From Lachnospiraceae bacterium (GTDB lineage: Bacteria; Bacillota; Clostridia; Lachnospirales; Lachnospiraceae), in NCBI GenBank assembly GCA_021771755.1, contig JAETOL010000010.1, positions 1-64,000 of the forward strand: a stretch of 64,000 nt of DNA. The letters run 5' to 3'. The notes under the pieces were generated by a model, which made no database searches, was not told the DNA's origin, and was given only the letters and a program-made list of their open reading frames with translations. Position 1 is the stretch's first letter, and the number at the start of each line of letters is the position of its first letter. The position numbers were made by a program, and so were the translations under genes. Shown piece by piece: positions 41,200-51,614 of the stretch.

Positions 41200-42684
41200 A
41201 TCATCATCGTCATCTTTTTTCTTTTTCTCAAACTTGGGTTCACAGGTAAGCTCAATGCCAAGTCTTCGGAACTGCCAGATATCTACGGAAGAAAGCATAA
41301 CAGAAGTATGTGCCTGGCAGCCTTTCAGTCTGGGAAGCTGTTCCAGTGCAAGTCCGGCTTCCGGATTGCTTGCAGCGCTGACAGAAAGGGCAATGAGCGT
41401 TTCGTCTGTGTGGAGACGAGGATTTTTGCTTCCAAGGTACCTCGTTTTAAGTTCCTGGATAGGACGAATGGCTTCCGGTGAAATGACATGATGTGCATGA
41501 TCGATACCTGCAAGTTCTTTCAGTGCGTTGAGAAGCAGTGCAGAAGATGCTCCAAGAAGGTCGGAGGTTTTGCCGTCAATGATCTCGCCGTTTGGAAGCT
41601 CCAGAGCCGCTGCAGGAGCTCCTGTCTGTTTCTCGATATCCAGAGCCGTGGTAACTACCCTGCGGTCCTCCAGGGATGCGTGAGCCTGTTTCAGCAGCAG
41701 TTCGATCTTGCAGACCTCTTCTTCCTTTCCGGTACCGGATACAAGCGCATCGCAGCTTTTGTAATAGCGGCGGATGATCTCCTGACGGGAGGCTTCTTTG
41801 CAGACCTCATCATCGACAATACAGTTTCCGGCCATATTAACACCCATATCGGTAGGTGATTTATAGGGACATTCCCCCATGATCTTTTCGAACATAGCCT
41901 GAAGGACAGGGAAAATCTCTACGTCACGGTTATAATTGACGGTGGTTTCCCCGTAAGCTTCCAGATGGAAGGGGTCGATCATATTTACATCATTGAGATC
42001 TGCGGTAGCAGCCTCGTATGCAAGATTGACAGGGTGCTTCAGTGGAATATTCCAGATAGGGAAGGTCTCAAATTTCGCGTATCCGGCACAGATACCGCGT
42101 TTATGCTCATGATAAAGCTGAGAGAGACACACGGCCATCTTTCCGCTTCCCGGTCCCGGTGCGGTGATCACCACCAGCGGTCTGGAGGTTTCAATGTACT
42201 GATTTTTGCCATAGCCCTCATCACTTACGATAAGGGAGGTGTTGCTGGGATATCCGGGGATGTTATAGTGGACGAATACACGGATGCCCAGTTTTTCCAG
42301 TCTGTTTTTAAAGAGATCTGCCCCTTCCTGGCCGGAATAACGGGTAATGCAGACGCTTCCCACATAAAGTCCGCGTTCAGAGAATACTTCGATCAGACGG
42401 AGGACATCCTCATCATAGGTGATGCCAAGATCTCCACGAACTTTATTTTTATCGATATCTGCAGCACTGATCACTATGACGATCTCTGCCTGATCGCTGA
42501 GCTGCATCAGCATACGGAGCTTACTGTCCGGTTCAAATCCAGGAAGGACTCTGGATGCATGAAAATCATCAAAAAGTTTGCCGCCAAATTCAAGATAGAG
42601 TTTATTTCCGAATTTGCCGATCCTTTCACGGATATGTTCTGACTGCATGGTTAGATATTTTTCGTTATCAAATCCTGTCTTCAT
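41194..42684 (-). CDS. DUF1846 family protein
   Basis: 496 residues. Full-length member of the conserved DUF1846 family common in Firmicutes (TAPGPGSGKMAVCLSQLYHE; PTDMGVNMAGNC). The GPGSGKM stretch suggests nucleotide binding. A structure of a homologue is known to me but no function is established. The C-terminus ends in a run of lysines then aspartates (KKKKDDDDDK). Confidence 0.85.
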   Translation of the reverse strand: MKTGFDNEKYLTMQSEHIRERIGKFGNKLYLEFGGKLFDDFHASRVLPGFEPDSKLRMLMQLSDQAEIVIVISAADIDKNKVRGDLGITYDEDVLRLIEVFSERGLYVGSVCITRYSGQEGADLFKNRLEKLGIRVFVHYNIPGYPSNTSLIVSDEGYGKNQYIETSRPLVVITAPGPGSGKMAVCLSQLYHEHKRGICAGYAKFETFPIWNIPLKHPVNLAYEAATADLNDVNMIDPFHLEAYGETTVNYNRDVEIFPVLQAMFEKIMGECPYKSPTDMGVNMAGNCIVDDEVCKEASRQEIIRRYYKSCDALVSGTGKEEEVCKIELLLKQAHASLEDRRVVTTALDIEKQTGAPAAALELPNGEIIDGKTSDLLGASSALLLNALKELAGIDHAHHVISPEAIRPIQELKTRYLGSKNPRLHTDETLIALSVSAASNPEAGLALEQLPRLKGCQAHTSVMLSSVDIWQFRRLGIELTCEPKFEKKKKDDDDDK

Positions 42685-42713
42685 ATTGTTTTCCTTTCCC
42701 GATTCACGTCGTT

Positions 42714-42772
42714 GGCAGAAATTCTGCCTTACTCATGCTGATAGTATACTACGAACAACTGATGGATGCAAA
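42714..42772 (-). promoter_or_regulatory. Promoter and downstream palindrome of the DUF1846 gene
   Basis: Minus strand: -35 TTTGCA (42772-42767), 17-bp spacer, -10 TATACT (42749-42744). A perfect palindrome GGCAGAA-A-TTCTGCC (42714-42728) follows the expected start site and could be an operator. Confidence 0.5.
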
Positions 42773-42796
42773 ACTTTTTTAAACAGACTAATCTTG

Positions 42797-42825
42797 TTGA
42801 TTTATGGATGAAATCTCTTTATAAT
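42797..42825 (+). promoter_or_regulatory. Promoter of the ftsH-uvrC operon
   Basis: -35 TTGATT (42797-42802), 17-bp spacer, -10 TATAAT (42820-42825); GAGGAGG precedes the ftsH ATG. Confidence 0.7.
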
Positions 42826-42851
42826 AAAGAAGACAGTAGAGGAGGAAAAGA

Positions 42852-44837
42852 ATGAACGATCATATGGAAAAACGTCCGGATGGAAATAAACCGGACCGTA
42901 ATGAGCCCGGAAAACCAGGGCATAATAAAAACCGTCAGTCATTGCTGGCATTTTTGCTTTGTCTTTTGGTGACGCTGATCTGTCTGAGCTTTATCACAGA
43001 AATCCGCAATGGCGGCACCAGTGAAATCACTTATGACAAATTTATCGAAATGGTGGAGAAGGATCAGATAAAAGAGGTAACGCTGCAGTCCGGCGTGCTG
43101 ACAGTTGAACCGAAACTTCATGATTCTTTTGAAAAGAAACAGTACCATGTAAATCAGATGGAGAATATTGATGCGCTGACTGCCCGGCTGGAAGGTAAGG
43201 GCATCATTTTTCAGTATGAACAGCCGGATGCCATGCTGGAGATCCTTTCCATGCTGCTCAGTGTACTTCTTCCAACAGTCCTTATGTTTGGAATGTTGAT
43301 GTTCTTTATGCGCCGCATGAATAAAGGCGGCGGTGTTATGGGTGTTGGCAAAAGCCGTGCCAAGGCATATATCCAGCAGGAAACAGGGATTACCTTTAAG
43401 GATGTGGCTGGACAGGATGAGGCAAAGGAATCTCTCCAGGAGGTTGTGGATTTTCTTCACAATCCGGGGAAATATACGGCGATCGGAGCCAAGCTTCCAA
43501 AAGGTGCGCTTCTCGTAGGCCCTCCGGGAACAGGAAAAACACTTCTGGCAAAGGCTGTGGCCGGAGAGGCAAAGGTACCGTTCTTTTCTCTTTCCGGTTC
43601 AGAATTTGTGGAGATGTTTGTAGGTGTGGGCGCGTCCCGTGTCCGCGACCTTTTTGAGGAAGCGAAGAAGAATGCACCTTGTATTGTATTTATTGATGAG
43701 ATCGATGCAATCGGAAAAAGCCGTGATTCTCATTATGGAGGCGGGAATGATGAGCGTGAGCAGACCCTGAACCAGCTTCTTGCGGAAATGGACGGATTTG
43801 ATACATCGAAGGGACTTCTGATTCTTGCGGCTACCAACCGTCCGGAAGTACTGGATCCGGCACTCCTCCGTCCGGGACGTTTTGACCGTCGTGTGATTGT
43901 AGACCGCCCGGATCTGAAAGGCCGTGTGGAGGTTCTGAAAGTACATGCCAAGGATGTGCTTCTGGATGAAACAGTAGATCTTGATGCCATTGCACTGGCA
44001 ACCTCCGGCGCCGTAGGTTCTGACCTTGCAAATATGATCAATGAGGCTGCGATCCTTGCAGTAAAGAATGGACGTAAAGCAGTATCCCAGAAGGATCTTC
44101 TGGAGTCTGTGGAGGTGGTTCTGGTAGGAAAGGAAAAGAAAGACCGTATTTTAAGTGCGCAGGAGCGCAGGATCGTTTCTTACCATGAGGTGGGACATGC
44201 TCTTGTCAGCGCACTGCAGAAAGATGCGGAGCCGGTGCAGAAGATCACCATTGTTCCCCGTACGATGGGAGCTCTCGGTTATGTCATGCATGTGCCGGAG
44301 GAAGAAAAATTCCTTAACACACAGAAAGAGCTGGAGGCAATGCTGGTTGGCTATCTGGGCGGCCGTGCTGCAGAGGAAATCGTTTTTGATACGGTTACGA
44401 CAGGCGCTGCCAACGATATTGAGCAGGCTACCAAGGTTGCGAGAGCTATGATCACCCAGTATGGTATGTCACAGAAATTCGGACTTATGGGACTGGCATC
44501 TCAGGAAAATCAGTATCTTTCCGGAAGAGCCGTATTAAACTGCGGAGACGATACAGCGACAGAGATCGATCATGAGGTGATGCAGCTGCTCCATGAATCT
44601 TATGAGGAATCCAAGCGCCTCTTAAGAGGACACAGGACAGCTCTTGATAAGATTTCGGAATATCTGATCCGGAAAGAAACGATCACCGGAAGAGAATTTA
44701 TGAAGATATTCCGGGCAGTAGAGAGAGGAATGGACATTCCGGAGGATCTGAATGATCTGGTATTTCCGGAAGATGTGAAAGCGATCGAAGAGACCGCATC
44801 AGAAGAAAAGCAGGATACAGAAAATGTTTCTGATTGA
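42852..44837 (+). CDS. ftsH: ATP-dependent zinc metalloprotease FtsH
   Basis: 661 residues. Two transmembrane helices (about 28-50 and 133-155) flank the small periplasm-side domain; then AAA+ with Walker A GPPGTGKT (223-230), Walker [14 protein letters not shown] region RPGRFDRR, and the zinc site HEVGH (445-449; most FtsH proteins read HEAGH). It degrades membrane and regulatory proteins. Its end overlaps uvrC by 14 nt. Confidence 0.93.
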   Translation: MNDHMEKRPDGNKPDRNEPGKPGHNKNRQSLLAFLLCLLVTLICLSFITEIRNGGTSEITYDKFIEMVEKDQIKEVTLQSGVLTVEPKLHDSFEKKQYHVNQMENIDALTARLEGKGIIFQYEQPDAMLEILSMLLSVLLPTVLMFGMLMFFMRRMNKGGGVMGVGKSRAKAYIQQETGITFKDVAGQDEAKESLQEVVDFLHNPGKYTAIGAKLPKGALLVGPPGTGKTLLAKAVAGEAKVPFFSLSGSEFVEMFVGVGASRVRDLFEEAKKNAPCIVFIDEIDAIGKSRDSHYGGGNDEREQTLNQLLAEMDGFDTSKGLLILAATNRPEVLDPALLRPGRFDRRVIVDRPDLKGRVEVLKVHAKDVLLDETVDLDAIALATSGAVGSDLANMINEAAILAVKNGRKAVSQKDLLESVEVVLVGKEKKDRILSAQERRIVSYHEVGHALVSALQKDAEPVQKITIVPRTMGALGYVMHVPEEEKFLNTQKELEAMLVGYLGGRAAEEIVFDTVTTGAANDIEQATKVARAMITQYGMSQKFGLMGLASQENQYLSGRAVLNCGDDTATEIDHEVMQLLHESYEESKRLLRGHRTALDKISEYLIRKETITGREFMKIFRAVERGMDIPEDLNDLVFPEDVKAIEETASEEKQDTENVSD

Positions 44838-46692
44838 GGAAGAACTGAAAAAACTTCCCGCCAAGCCCGGCGTTTACCTGATGCATGATGAGCGGGATGA
44901 GATCATATATGTGGGAAAGGCTGTCAGCCTTAAAAACCGTGTGCGGCAGTATTTTCAGAGCAGCCGCTACAAGGGTGCGAAAATCGAGCAGATGGTCACT
45001 CATATTGCAAGATTTGAATATATCATCACAGATTCAGAGCTGGAAGCTCTTGTACTGGAAAGCAATCTGATCAAAGAACACCGGCCAAAATATAACACCA
45101 TGCTGAAGGATGACAAAAGCTATCCATTTATCAAGGTGACTGTTCAGGAGGCTTACCCAAGAGTGCTTTTTGCACGAAGGATGAAAAAAGACAAAAACAG
45201 ATATTTTGGTCCTTATACAAGCGGCGGTGCGGTCAAGGATGTGATCGAGCTTGTCCGTAAGCTGTATCAGGTCCGCTCCTGCAGCAGAACACTTCCCAGA
45301 GACTGCGGCAAGGATCGGCCCTGCCTTTATTATCATATGAAGCAGTGTACCGGCCCCTGTACCGGCCAGGTATCACAGGAGGCATACAGGGAAAATATCC
45401 AGAAGGTTCTGCGGTTTTTAAACGGAGACTTCCAGGAAACCATTGACCAGCTGACGGACAAAATGCAGAAAGCCTCTGAAGAGCTTCGCTTTGAGGATGC
45501 GGCAGAGTGCCGGGATCTGATCCAGAGTATCCGTAAGATCGGAGAACGTCAGAAGATCACAGCTTATGGAGAAGAGGACAGAGATATTATTGCAGTAGCC
45601 ATGGATGAAAGTCTGGATCTCAGAGAACAGGATGCAGTAGTGCAGGTGTTTTTTATGCGCAGCGGCAGGATCATTGGAAGAGATCATTTTTATCTGCGCG
45701 TTGCGAGGGGAGACACCAGAGAGCAGGTGCTGTCCAGCTTCCTGAAGCAGTTTTATGCAGGAACACCTTTTATCCCCAGAGAAATTATGCTGCAGACAGA
45801 TGTGGAAGACCGTGAGGTGATCGAGGAATGGCTCAGTTCCAGGAGAAAACAGAAAGTCCATATCCTGGTTCCGAAGAAAGGCACGAAGGAGAAACTGGTG
45901 GAGCTTGCCAGAGAAAACGCCCGGATGGTACTGGATAAAGACAGAGAGCGGATTCGCCGCGAAGAAGGACGGACTATTGGGGCTGTTCATGAAGTTGAGG
46001 AGTGGCTGGGACTGAAGGACATCGTTCGCATGGAAGCATTTGATATTTCCAATATCAGTGGTTTTGAGTCTGTGGGTTCTATGGTGGTATATGAAAAAGG
46101 ACGCCCGAAAAAAAGCGATTACCGAAAATTCCGGATCAAGTCTGTTCAGGGACCGAATGATTACGCCAGCATGGAAGAAGTGCTTACCAGACGTTTTACT
46201 CATGAGAGCAATGGAGAATTTGACAGCTTTGCCAGAATGCCGGATCTGCTTTTGATGGATGGAGGCAGAGGGCAGGTAAATATTGCATTGGGTGTTCTGG
46301 AAAAACTGGGAATACAGATTCCGGTATGCGGCATGGTGAAGGATGACCATCATCGTACCCGCGGGCTGTATTTTAACAATGTAGAAATCCCCATAGAGAC
46401 AAACAGCGAGGGATTTCGACTGATCACCAGGATACAGGACGAGGCCCATCGTTTTGCGATAGAATACCACAGATCTCTGCGCAGTAAGGAACAGGTACAT
46501 TCGATTCTGGATGATATACCGGGGATCGGTGAACGAAGGAGAAAAGCGCTGATGCGGAAGTTCCGGTCTGTGGAAGGAATCCGGGATGCTTCTCTGGAGG
46601 AGCTGACGGAAACAGAGTCCATGAATGCGGCAAGCGCGCAGCAGGTATACCTTTTCTTTCATTCGCCTGTGCAGACGCAGGACAGCCAGTAA
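44824..46692 (+). CDS. uvrC: Excinuclease ABC subunit UvrC
   Basis: 622 residues, full length. N-terminal GIY-YIG nuclease ([20 protein letters not shown]), UvrB-binding UVR motif ([20 protein letters not shown]), UvrC/RNase H-like domain ([17 protein letters not shown]) and C-terminal helix-hairpin-helix repeats ([16 protein letters not shown]). It makes the dual incisions of nucleotide excision repair. Co-transcribed with ftsH by overlap. Confidence 0.93.
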   Translation: MFLIEEELKKLPAKPGVYLMHDERDEIIYVGKAVSLKNRVRQYFQSSRYKGAKIEQMVTHIARFEYIITDSELEALVLESNLIKEHRPKYNTMLKDDKSYPFIKVTVQEAYPRVLFARRMKKDKNRYFGPYTSGGAVKDVIELVRKLYQVRSCSRTLPRDCGKDRPCLYYHMKQCTGPCTGQVSQEAYRENIQKVLRFLNGDFQETIDQLTDKMQKASEELRFEDAAECRDLIQSIRKIGERQKITAYGEEDRDIIAVAMDESLDLREQDAVVQVFFMRSGRIIGRDHFYLRVARGDTREQVLSSFLKQFYAGTPFIPREIMLQTDVEDREVIEEWLSSRRKQKVHILVPKKGTKEKLVELARENARMVLDKDRERIRREEGRTIGAVHEVEEWLGLKDIVRMEAFDISNISGFESVGSMVVYEKGRPKKSDYRKFRIKSVQGPNDYASMEEVLTRRFTHESNGEFDSFARMPDLLLMDGGRGQVNIALGVLEKLGIQIPVCGMVKDDHHRTRGLYFNNVEIPIETNSEGFRLITRIQDEAHRFAIEYHRSLRSKEQVHSILDDIPGIGERRRKALMRKFRSVEGIRDASLEELTETESMNAASAQQVYLFFHSPVQTQDSQ

Positions 46693-46752
46693 TAAAGTCA
46701 GTAACACAAAGTAATTTGTGCCGCTAATATATGAAAAAAGGAGAACACACAT

Positions 46753-47685
46753 ATGAAGGGTGTATTGATGACAAAGATGGTGCAGGAGCAGAATCTTACA
46801 AATCTGACTCCGGAAATTGACCTGTCAGACAAGAGGATCATGACTGCGGAGATCAACCGTCCTGCACTGCAGCTTACCGGGTATCTGGAGCATTTTGCCA
46901 ATGAGCGGGTTCAGATCATTGGATATGTAGAATACACATATCTGATGCAGCTTCCGGATGAAAAGCGTCTGATGAAATATGAACGTTTTATCTCCAGCAA
47001 GATTCCCTGCGTAATCTTCAGTACCATGACAAAGCCGTCACAGGATATGCTGGATCTTGCTGTTAAATATAATGTACCTACTTTTGTAACAGAAAGAACA
47101 ACTTCCAGCCTTATGGCAGAGATCATCCGCTGGCTGGGTGTCCAGCTTGCTCCCTGCATTTCCATTCACGGAGTTCTGGTAGATGTATATGGTGAAGGTA
47201 TTCTAATCACAGGAGAAAGCGGAATCGGTAAAAGCGAGGCTGCTCTGGAGCTGATCAAGCGAGGACATCGTCTTGTCAGCGATGATGTGGTGGAATTACG
47301 TAAGGTCAGCGATGTAACACTGGTGGGATCCGCACCTGATATTACAAGACACTTTATAGAGCTTCGGGGTATTGGTATCATTGATGTCAAGACTCTGTTC
47401 GGTGTGGAAAGTGTAAAAGATACACAGTCCGTTGACCTTGTGATCAAGCTGGAGGAATGGGACAGAGATAAGGAGTATGACCGCCTTGGTCTTACAGAAG
47501 AATATACAGAGTATCTTGGCAATAAAATCGTCTGCCATTCTCTGCCGATCCGTCCGGGACGAAATCTGGCAGTGATCGTAGAATCTGCCGCAGTTAACCA
47601 CAGGCAGAAAAAGATGGGGTATAATGCTGCAGAAGAGCTGTATAAACGTGTGCAGGCAAATATTGCAAAAAAACGTGATAAATAA
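46753..47685 (+). CDS. hprK: HPr kinase/phosphorylase
   Basis: 310 residues. N-terminal regulatory domain, then Walker A GESGIGKS (154-161) and the HprK signature around ELRGIGIIDVKTLFG. It phosphorylates HPr on Ser46 to trigger CcpA-dependent catabolite repression. The HPr paralogue of the fructose operon lacks that serine. uvrC-hprK is a common order in Clostridia. Confidence 0.93.
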   Translation: MKGVLMTKMVQEQNLTNLTPEIDLSDKRIMTAEINRPALQLTGYLEHFANERVQIIGYVEYTYLMQLPDEKRLMKYERFISSKIPCVIFSTMTKPSQDMLDLAVKYNVPTFVTERTTSSLMAEIIRWLGVQLAPCISIHGVLVDVYGEGILITGESGIGKSEAALELIKRGHRLVSDDVVELRKVSDVTLVGSAPDITRHFIELRGIGIIDVKTLFGVESVKDTQSVDLVIKLEEWDRDKEYDRLGLTEEYTEYLGNKIVCHSLPIRPGRNLAVIVESAAVNHRQKKMGYNAAEELYKRVQANIAKKRDK

Positions 47686-47702
47686 AAGAAAGGGGAAATA
47701 AC

Positions 47703-48632
47703 ATGTATTGTTTTGGCATTGATGTAGGAGGTACTACCGTAAAATGCGGACTTTTTCAGGTTGATGGAACTCTGGTAGACAAGTGGGAGATTCCTACAAG
47801 AACAGAAGAGGAGGGAGTACATATCCTTCCCGATGTGGCAGAAGCGATCCAGTCTAAAATTGCTGAAAAAGGGATTGCTAAGAATGAGGTGGCCGGTGTT
47901 GGAATCGGTATCCCGGGACCGATCAACAGCAATGGAGAGGCAGCCTGTGCAGTAAACCTTCACTGGGGATTCAAACCGGTAGCCAAAGAACTCAGCGACC
48001 TGATCGGACTTCCGGCAAAAGCAGGAAACGATGCGAATGTGGCAGCTCTTGGAGAAGCATGGAAGGGTGCAGCGGCAGGCTCTCAGAATGTGATCATGGT
48101 TACCCTTGGAACAGGTGTCGGCGGCGGCATTATTGTGGATGGGAAAATTGTTGCAGGACATCATGGAGCCGGCGGCGAGATCGGACATGCAAATGTATGC
48201 CATGAAGAAACAGAAAGCTGTAACTGCGGAAATAAAGGCTGCCTTGAGCAGTATTCTTCTGCCACAGGAATTGTTCGCCTTGCAAAGAAAGCACTTGCGG
48301 CTTCTGAGGAGGCAAGTGTTCTGAGAAATATGGAGCAGATAGAAGCAAAGGATGTACTGGATGCTTTTAAAGCCGGCGATGCCCTGGCCTGTCGTGTGAT
48401 GGAAGAAGTAGGAGAAAAGCTCGGCGGTGCACTTGGAATATTTGCAGCTGTGGTAGACCCTGAGGCAATCGTTATCGGCGGTGGCGTGTCAAAAGCAGGC
48501 CAGCCATTGATCGACTGTATTGCAAAGCACTACAAAAAATATGCATTCTCCTTATGTAAGGATGTTCCGATCGTCATTGCGAGCCTTGGAAACGATGCAG
48601 GTATTTACGGAGCAGCGAAAATGGTTCTGTAA
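47703..48632 (+). CDS. glcK: ROK-family glucokinase
   Basis: 309 residues. ROK phosphate loop GIDVGGTTVKCG, substrate segment GNDANVAALGEA, LGTGVGGGI, the zinc site in CNCGNKGCLEQYSS with GAGGEIGH, and VIGGGVS. It phosphorylates glucose with ATP. It lies 17 nt after hprK, probably co-transcribed, coupling sugar phosphorylation to carbon control. Confidence 0.9.
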   Translation: MYCFGIDVGGTTVKCGLFQVDGTLVDKWEIPTRTEEEGVHILPDVAEAIQSKIAEKGIAKNEVAGVGIGIPGPINSNGEAACAVNLHWGFKPVAKELSDLIGLPAKAGNDANVAALGEAWKGAAAGSQNVIMVTLGTGVGGGIIVDGKIVAGHHGAGGEIGHANVCHEETESCNCGNKGCLEQYSSATGIVRLAKKALAASEEASVLRNMEQIEAKDVLDAFKAGDALACRVMEEVGEKLGGALGIFAAVVDPEAIVIGGGVSKAGQPLIDCIAKHYKKYAFSLCKDVPIVIASLGNDAGIYGAAKMVL

Positions 48633-48670
48633 TAGAGAGAAAAGTGTATTTTGCAATTTTAATCTTTATA

Positions 48671-48718
48671 ATAATAAAAAAGGAGATTTCCTGTTTTGGA
48701 AATCTCCTTTTTTATTAT
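48671..48718. terminator. Bidirectional intrinsic terminator
   Basis: Perfect 21-bp arms (48671-48691 and 48698-48718) with GGAGATTTCC at the top and a 6-nt loop. It lies between the convergent glcK and PBP1A genes, with an A/T-rich base giving U-runs on both strands. Confidence 0.93.
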
Positions 48719-48725
48719 TATGGGG

Positions 48726-51353
48726 TTAGTATACTTCCCAATCGTTTTCGTTCCAGTCGCCGCCGCCATCACCGCCAGCATTCGGATCTTCGGTATCGCC
48801 GCCAGCGTTTGGATCTTCGGTACCACCGCCGGCATTCGGGTCTTCCGTACCGCCGCCAGCGTTCGGATCTTCGGTACCACCGCCGGCATTTGGATCTTCG
48901 GTACCATTGCCGGCATTCGGGTCTTCCGGCATAATGGTCGGCTCCGGAATCTCTGTTTCATCGTAGATGTATTCCGGAATGATCTCTGGCTCATAGAAAT
49001 GCTGATCACAATAATCGATAGGAACATCACCGATATCAAAGTATTCTGTGATCACAGAGCAGCCAGCTCTCGGAAGAAGACCGGTATCCGCACAGATACT
49101 TACTTCTTCTATAGTAGAAGGCATTTCGAAGTCTTTGTCTGCTAATCCCTCATGAATTCGTGTCATAACTTTTTTCCACAGATTTTTGTGGAATTCACGA
49201 GAATAATCATCAGGAAGTTTTTCGTTGTTATCAAATCCAGACCACACTGCACAGGTATAATATGGTGTATAACCTACAAACCACAGGTCATTGTAATCAT
49301 CTGTAGTACCTGTTTTTCCTGCTACAGTCATATTTTCCAGCTGGCAGGCAGTACCGGTACCATAATTGACTACATCTTCCATAGCGCTGGTAAGAAGCCA
49401 TGCAGTACTTTCTTTGATGACAGAACGGCCGGCAGATGTTTTTTCAATCAGAACATTTCCGTCATGATCCAGGATCTTTGTATAATACAAAGGCTCAATA
49501 TAATTTCCCTGATTTGCAATGGCAGCATAGGCAGCGCAAAGCTCAATATTGGTAACGCCATGAGTCAGACCGCCAAGGGCAAGAGGAAGGTTCGCGTCTG
49601 TCCATACAGTGCCGTTTGCATCGGTATCGGCTTCTGTTCCATGTGCAAGAGTAGTAAATCCAAAGTTGTCCAGATATTGGAGACCAAGTTCTGGAGTAAC
49701 TTCTTCCAGACATTTAACAGCAACTACGTTAATAGAACTCTGGATAGCTCTTCGGATCGTTGTTGTGCCGCTGTAGGATCTGGATGCATTTTCTACAGGA
49801 GAACCGTCTGGATAATTATAAGGTTCATCTTCAAAAGTTGTGGCAAGAGTCATTCCCTTTTCGTTTAATGCGGGTGCATAGGTAGAAACGATCTTGAATG
49901 TGGAACCGGGCTGTCTAGTGGTATCTGTTGCGCGGTTCAGCGTAAGGCTGGCTGTTTTTTCTCCACGTCCGCCTACGATTGCTTTAACATAACCGGTATG
50001 CTGATCGATCACACTCATGGAAGACTGAGGCTGAGGGGCAAAATTAACGCGTTCTGCGATCACAGTGCTGCCATCGGCCAGAATAGACTGTTTATATCTG
50101 TCTACATATTCCTGACCTTCTTCCTGAGAAGAAAACAAAAGGTCAAATTCCGGATTTTCATTCTGGAAGTAGAGACGGAGCATTTCTTTGCTGTAGTTGA
50201 CTTCTTCTCCCTGAGGATTCTGGACAGTCAATGCGTAATCAAGAGCATACTGCACGTTTTGCGGATAGTTTTCCGGATTGGCATATTCTTCATCCAGGAT
50301 ATTCTGTATGGACTGATCCTGTGTTGTATATATCTTCAATCCACCGCTGTAAACCAGGTTCTGCGCCTGAGTTCTGGTATAACCTTTGATATTCATAAGA
50401 TCACTGATTACCTGATCGATCAGTTCATCTTCAAAATAGCTGTAAATAGTATCAGCAGTTTCTGCGTTCAGAGCCTGTGCAGCCTGAATCTCAGAATAAA
50501 TATCGTGATTCAGAGTCTGTTCATACTGTTCCTGGGTGATGTATCCCTGCTCCAGCATATGATTCAGAACTTCTTTACGCCTTTTGGCATTGGCTTCCGG
50601 ATGTTCGATAGGGTTGAACTGTGTAGGATTCTGGGTGATTCCTGCGAGAGTTGCACATTCGGAAAGGTTCAGATCCCATACATCTTTATTAAAATACTGC
50701 CTTGCGGCCGCCTGTACACCATAAGCTCCGGCGCCAAGGTTGATTGTGTTCAGATAGTTTTCAAGGATGACATTTTTGTCATTGATCTTTTTTTCAATCT
50801 GAATCGCCAGATACTGCTCCTGGAATTTTCGGGTAAAACGTTCCAGCCATGTGGATTCATTTGTCCAGTTGGTGAAAACGTTATTTTTCAAAAGCTGCTG
50901 TGTAATGGTACTGGCTCCCTCAGAAAGACCGCCGGAACTGATGTTTTTAACAAAAGCTCGGAGAATACCTCTTACGTCAATACCGTTATGCTCGTAAAAA
51001 CGTTCATCCTCGATTGCTACGACTGCATGCTGCAGATCTACCGGAATCTGTTCGATCGAAACCGGAAGACGGTTAGAACTGGGGGCAGTCAGCTTACGAA
51101 GCTGATTCCCGTCTCCGTCATATAGGAAGGTTGCATATCCCAGAGGTGAAATGTCTACGTCATTTACATCTGGAGCATTGTCTATGATTCCTCGAAATGC
51201 ACCAATACCTATGCAGCCCACGACCACACATAAAGTGATCAGAGAAACAAAAAGAACTCTGATAAAAGAAACATGTGCACGTTTCCCCATCATGGCTGTA
51301 CGGGAAATCAGAGAATTTCGTTTTTTTGCGACTGATTTTTTACCGTAATTCAT
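48726..51353 (-). CDS. Class A penicillin-binding protein (PBP1A type) with a tandem-repeat tail
   Basis: 875 residues. Cytosolic basic N-terminus, one transmembrane helix (about 30-52), GT51 transglycosylase (EDERFYEHNGID; GASTITQQLLKN) and transpeptidase with the SxxK motif STFK, SxN in SSIN and KTGT. It polymerises and crosslinks peptidoglycan. The C-terminal ~60 residues are an acidic tail of six EDPNAG units with GGT/GGD spacers, ending DWNENDWEVY. Confidence 0.9.
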   Translation of the reverse strand: MNYGKKSVAKKRNSLISRTAMMGKRAHVSFIRVLFVSLITLCVVVGCIGIGAFRGIIDNAPDVNDVDISPLGYATFLYDGDGNQLRKLTAPSSNRLPVSIEQIPVDLQHAVVAIEDERFYEHNGIDVRGILRAFVKNISSGGLSEGASTITQQLLKNNVFTNWTNESTWLERFTRKFQEQYLAIQIEKKINDKNVILENYLNTINLGAGAYGVQAAARQYFNKDVWDLNLSECATLAGITQNPTQFNPIEHPEANAKRRKEVLNHMLEQGYITQEQYEQTLNHDIYSEIQAAQALNAETADTIYSYFEDELIDQVISDLMNIKGYTRTQAQNLVYSGGLKIYTTQDQSIQNILDEEYANPENYPQNVQYALDYALTVQNPQGEEVNYSKEMLRLYFQNENPEFDLLFSSQEEGQEYVDRYKQSILADGSTVIAERVNFAPQPQSSMSVIDQHTGYVKAIVGGRGEKTASLTLNRATDTTRQPGSTFKIVSTYAPALNEKGMTLATTFEDEPYNYPDGSPVENASRSYSGTTTIRRAIQSSINVVAVKCLEEVTPELGLQYLDNFGFTTLAHGTEADTDANGTVWTDANLPLALGGLTHGVTNIELCAAYAAIANQGNYIEPLYYTKILDHDGNVLIEKTSAGRSVIKESTAWLLTSAMEDVVNYGTGTACQLENMTVAGKTGTTDDYNDLWFVGYTPYYTCAVWSGFDNNEKLPDDYSREFHKNLWKKVMTRIHEGLADKDFEMPSTIEEVSICADTGLLPRAGCSVITEYFDIGDVPIDYCDQHFYEPEIIPEYIYDETEIPEPTIMPEDPNAGNGTEDPNAGGGTEDPNAGGGTEDPNAGGGTEDPNAGGDTEDPNAGGDGGGDWNENDWEVY
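48756..48928 (-). repeat. 24-bp tandem repeat encoding the EDPNAGGG-type tail of PBP1A
   Basis: Six copies of an 8-codon unit (EDPNAG plus two Gly/Asn/Asp/Thr residues), with synonymous differences between copies. Length variation between strains is likely. Confidence 0.85.
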
Positions 51354-51432
51354 GATCTTCCTCCTTTATAATCCGTTTCATTATATCAAATAAAAAATCG
51401 TAAATAAACCCCAAAATAAAAACTTCATATTT

Positions 51433-51441
51433 AGTATAGCA
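51433..51441 (-). promoter_or_regulatory. Extended -10 of the PBP1A gene
   Basis: Minus strand TGCTATACT (51441-51433); no good -35. It lies about 80 bp before the PBP1A start codon. Confidence 0.4.
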
Positions 51442-51540
51442 GAAAAATACAAAAATATTGTAATTTCCATATCCACCATAGAAGAAAATACACTTTGCTG
51501 CAGAATACAAGAATAAAAATTACAGTAGAGAGAGTTTTTA

Positions 51541-51549
51541 TGATATAAT
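51541..51549 (+). promoter_or_regulatory. Extended -10 of the C39-type peptidase gene
   Basis: TGATATAAT (51541-51549), weak -35. The coding start (TTG 51615) follows an AAGGGGGA ribosome site. Confidence 0.5.
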
Positions 51550-51614
51550 CGTTACACAAAAGAGAAAATACAGTTTTGACCGAAATATAAAAATCGGGCA
51601 AGGGGGATCATACT

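Noticed and set aside
48756-48928. CRISPR-like array
   Set aside because: The 24-bp repeats are contiguous, without spacers, and encode EDPNAG units in frame with PBP1A.
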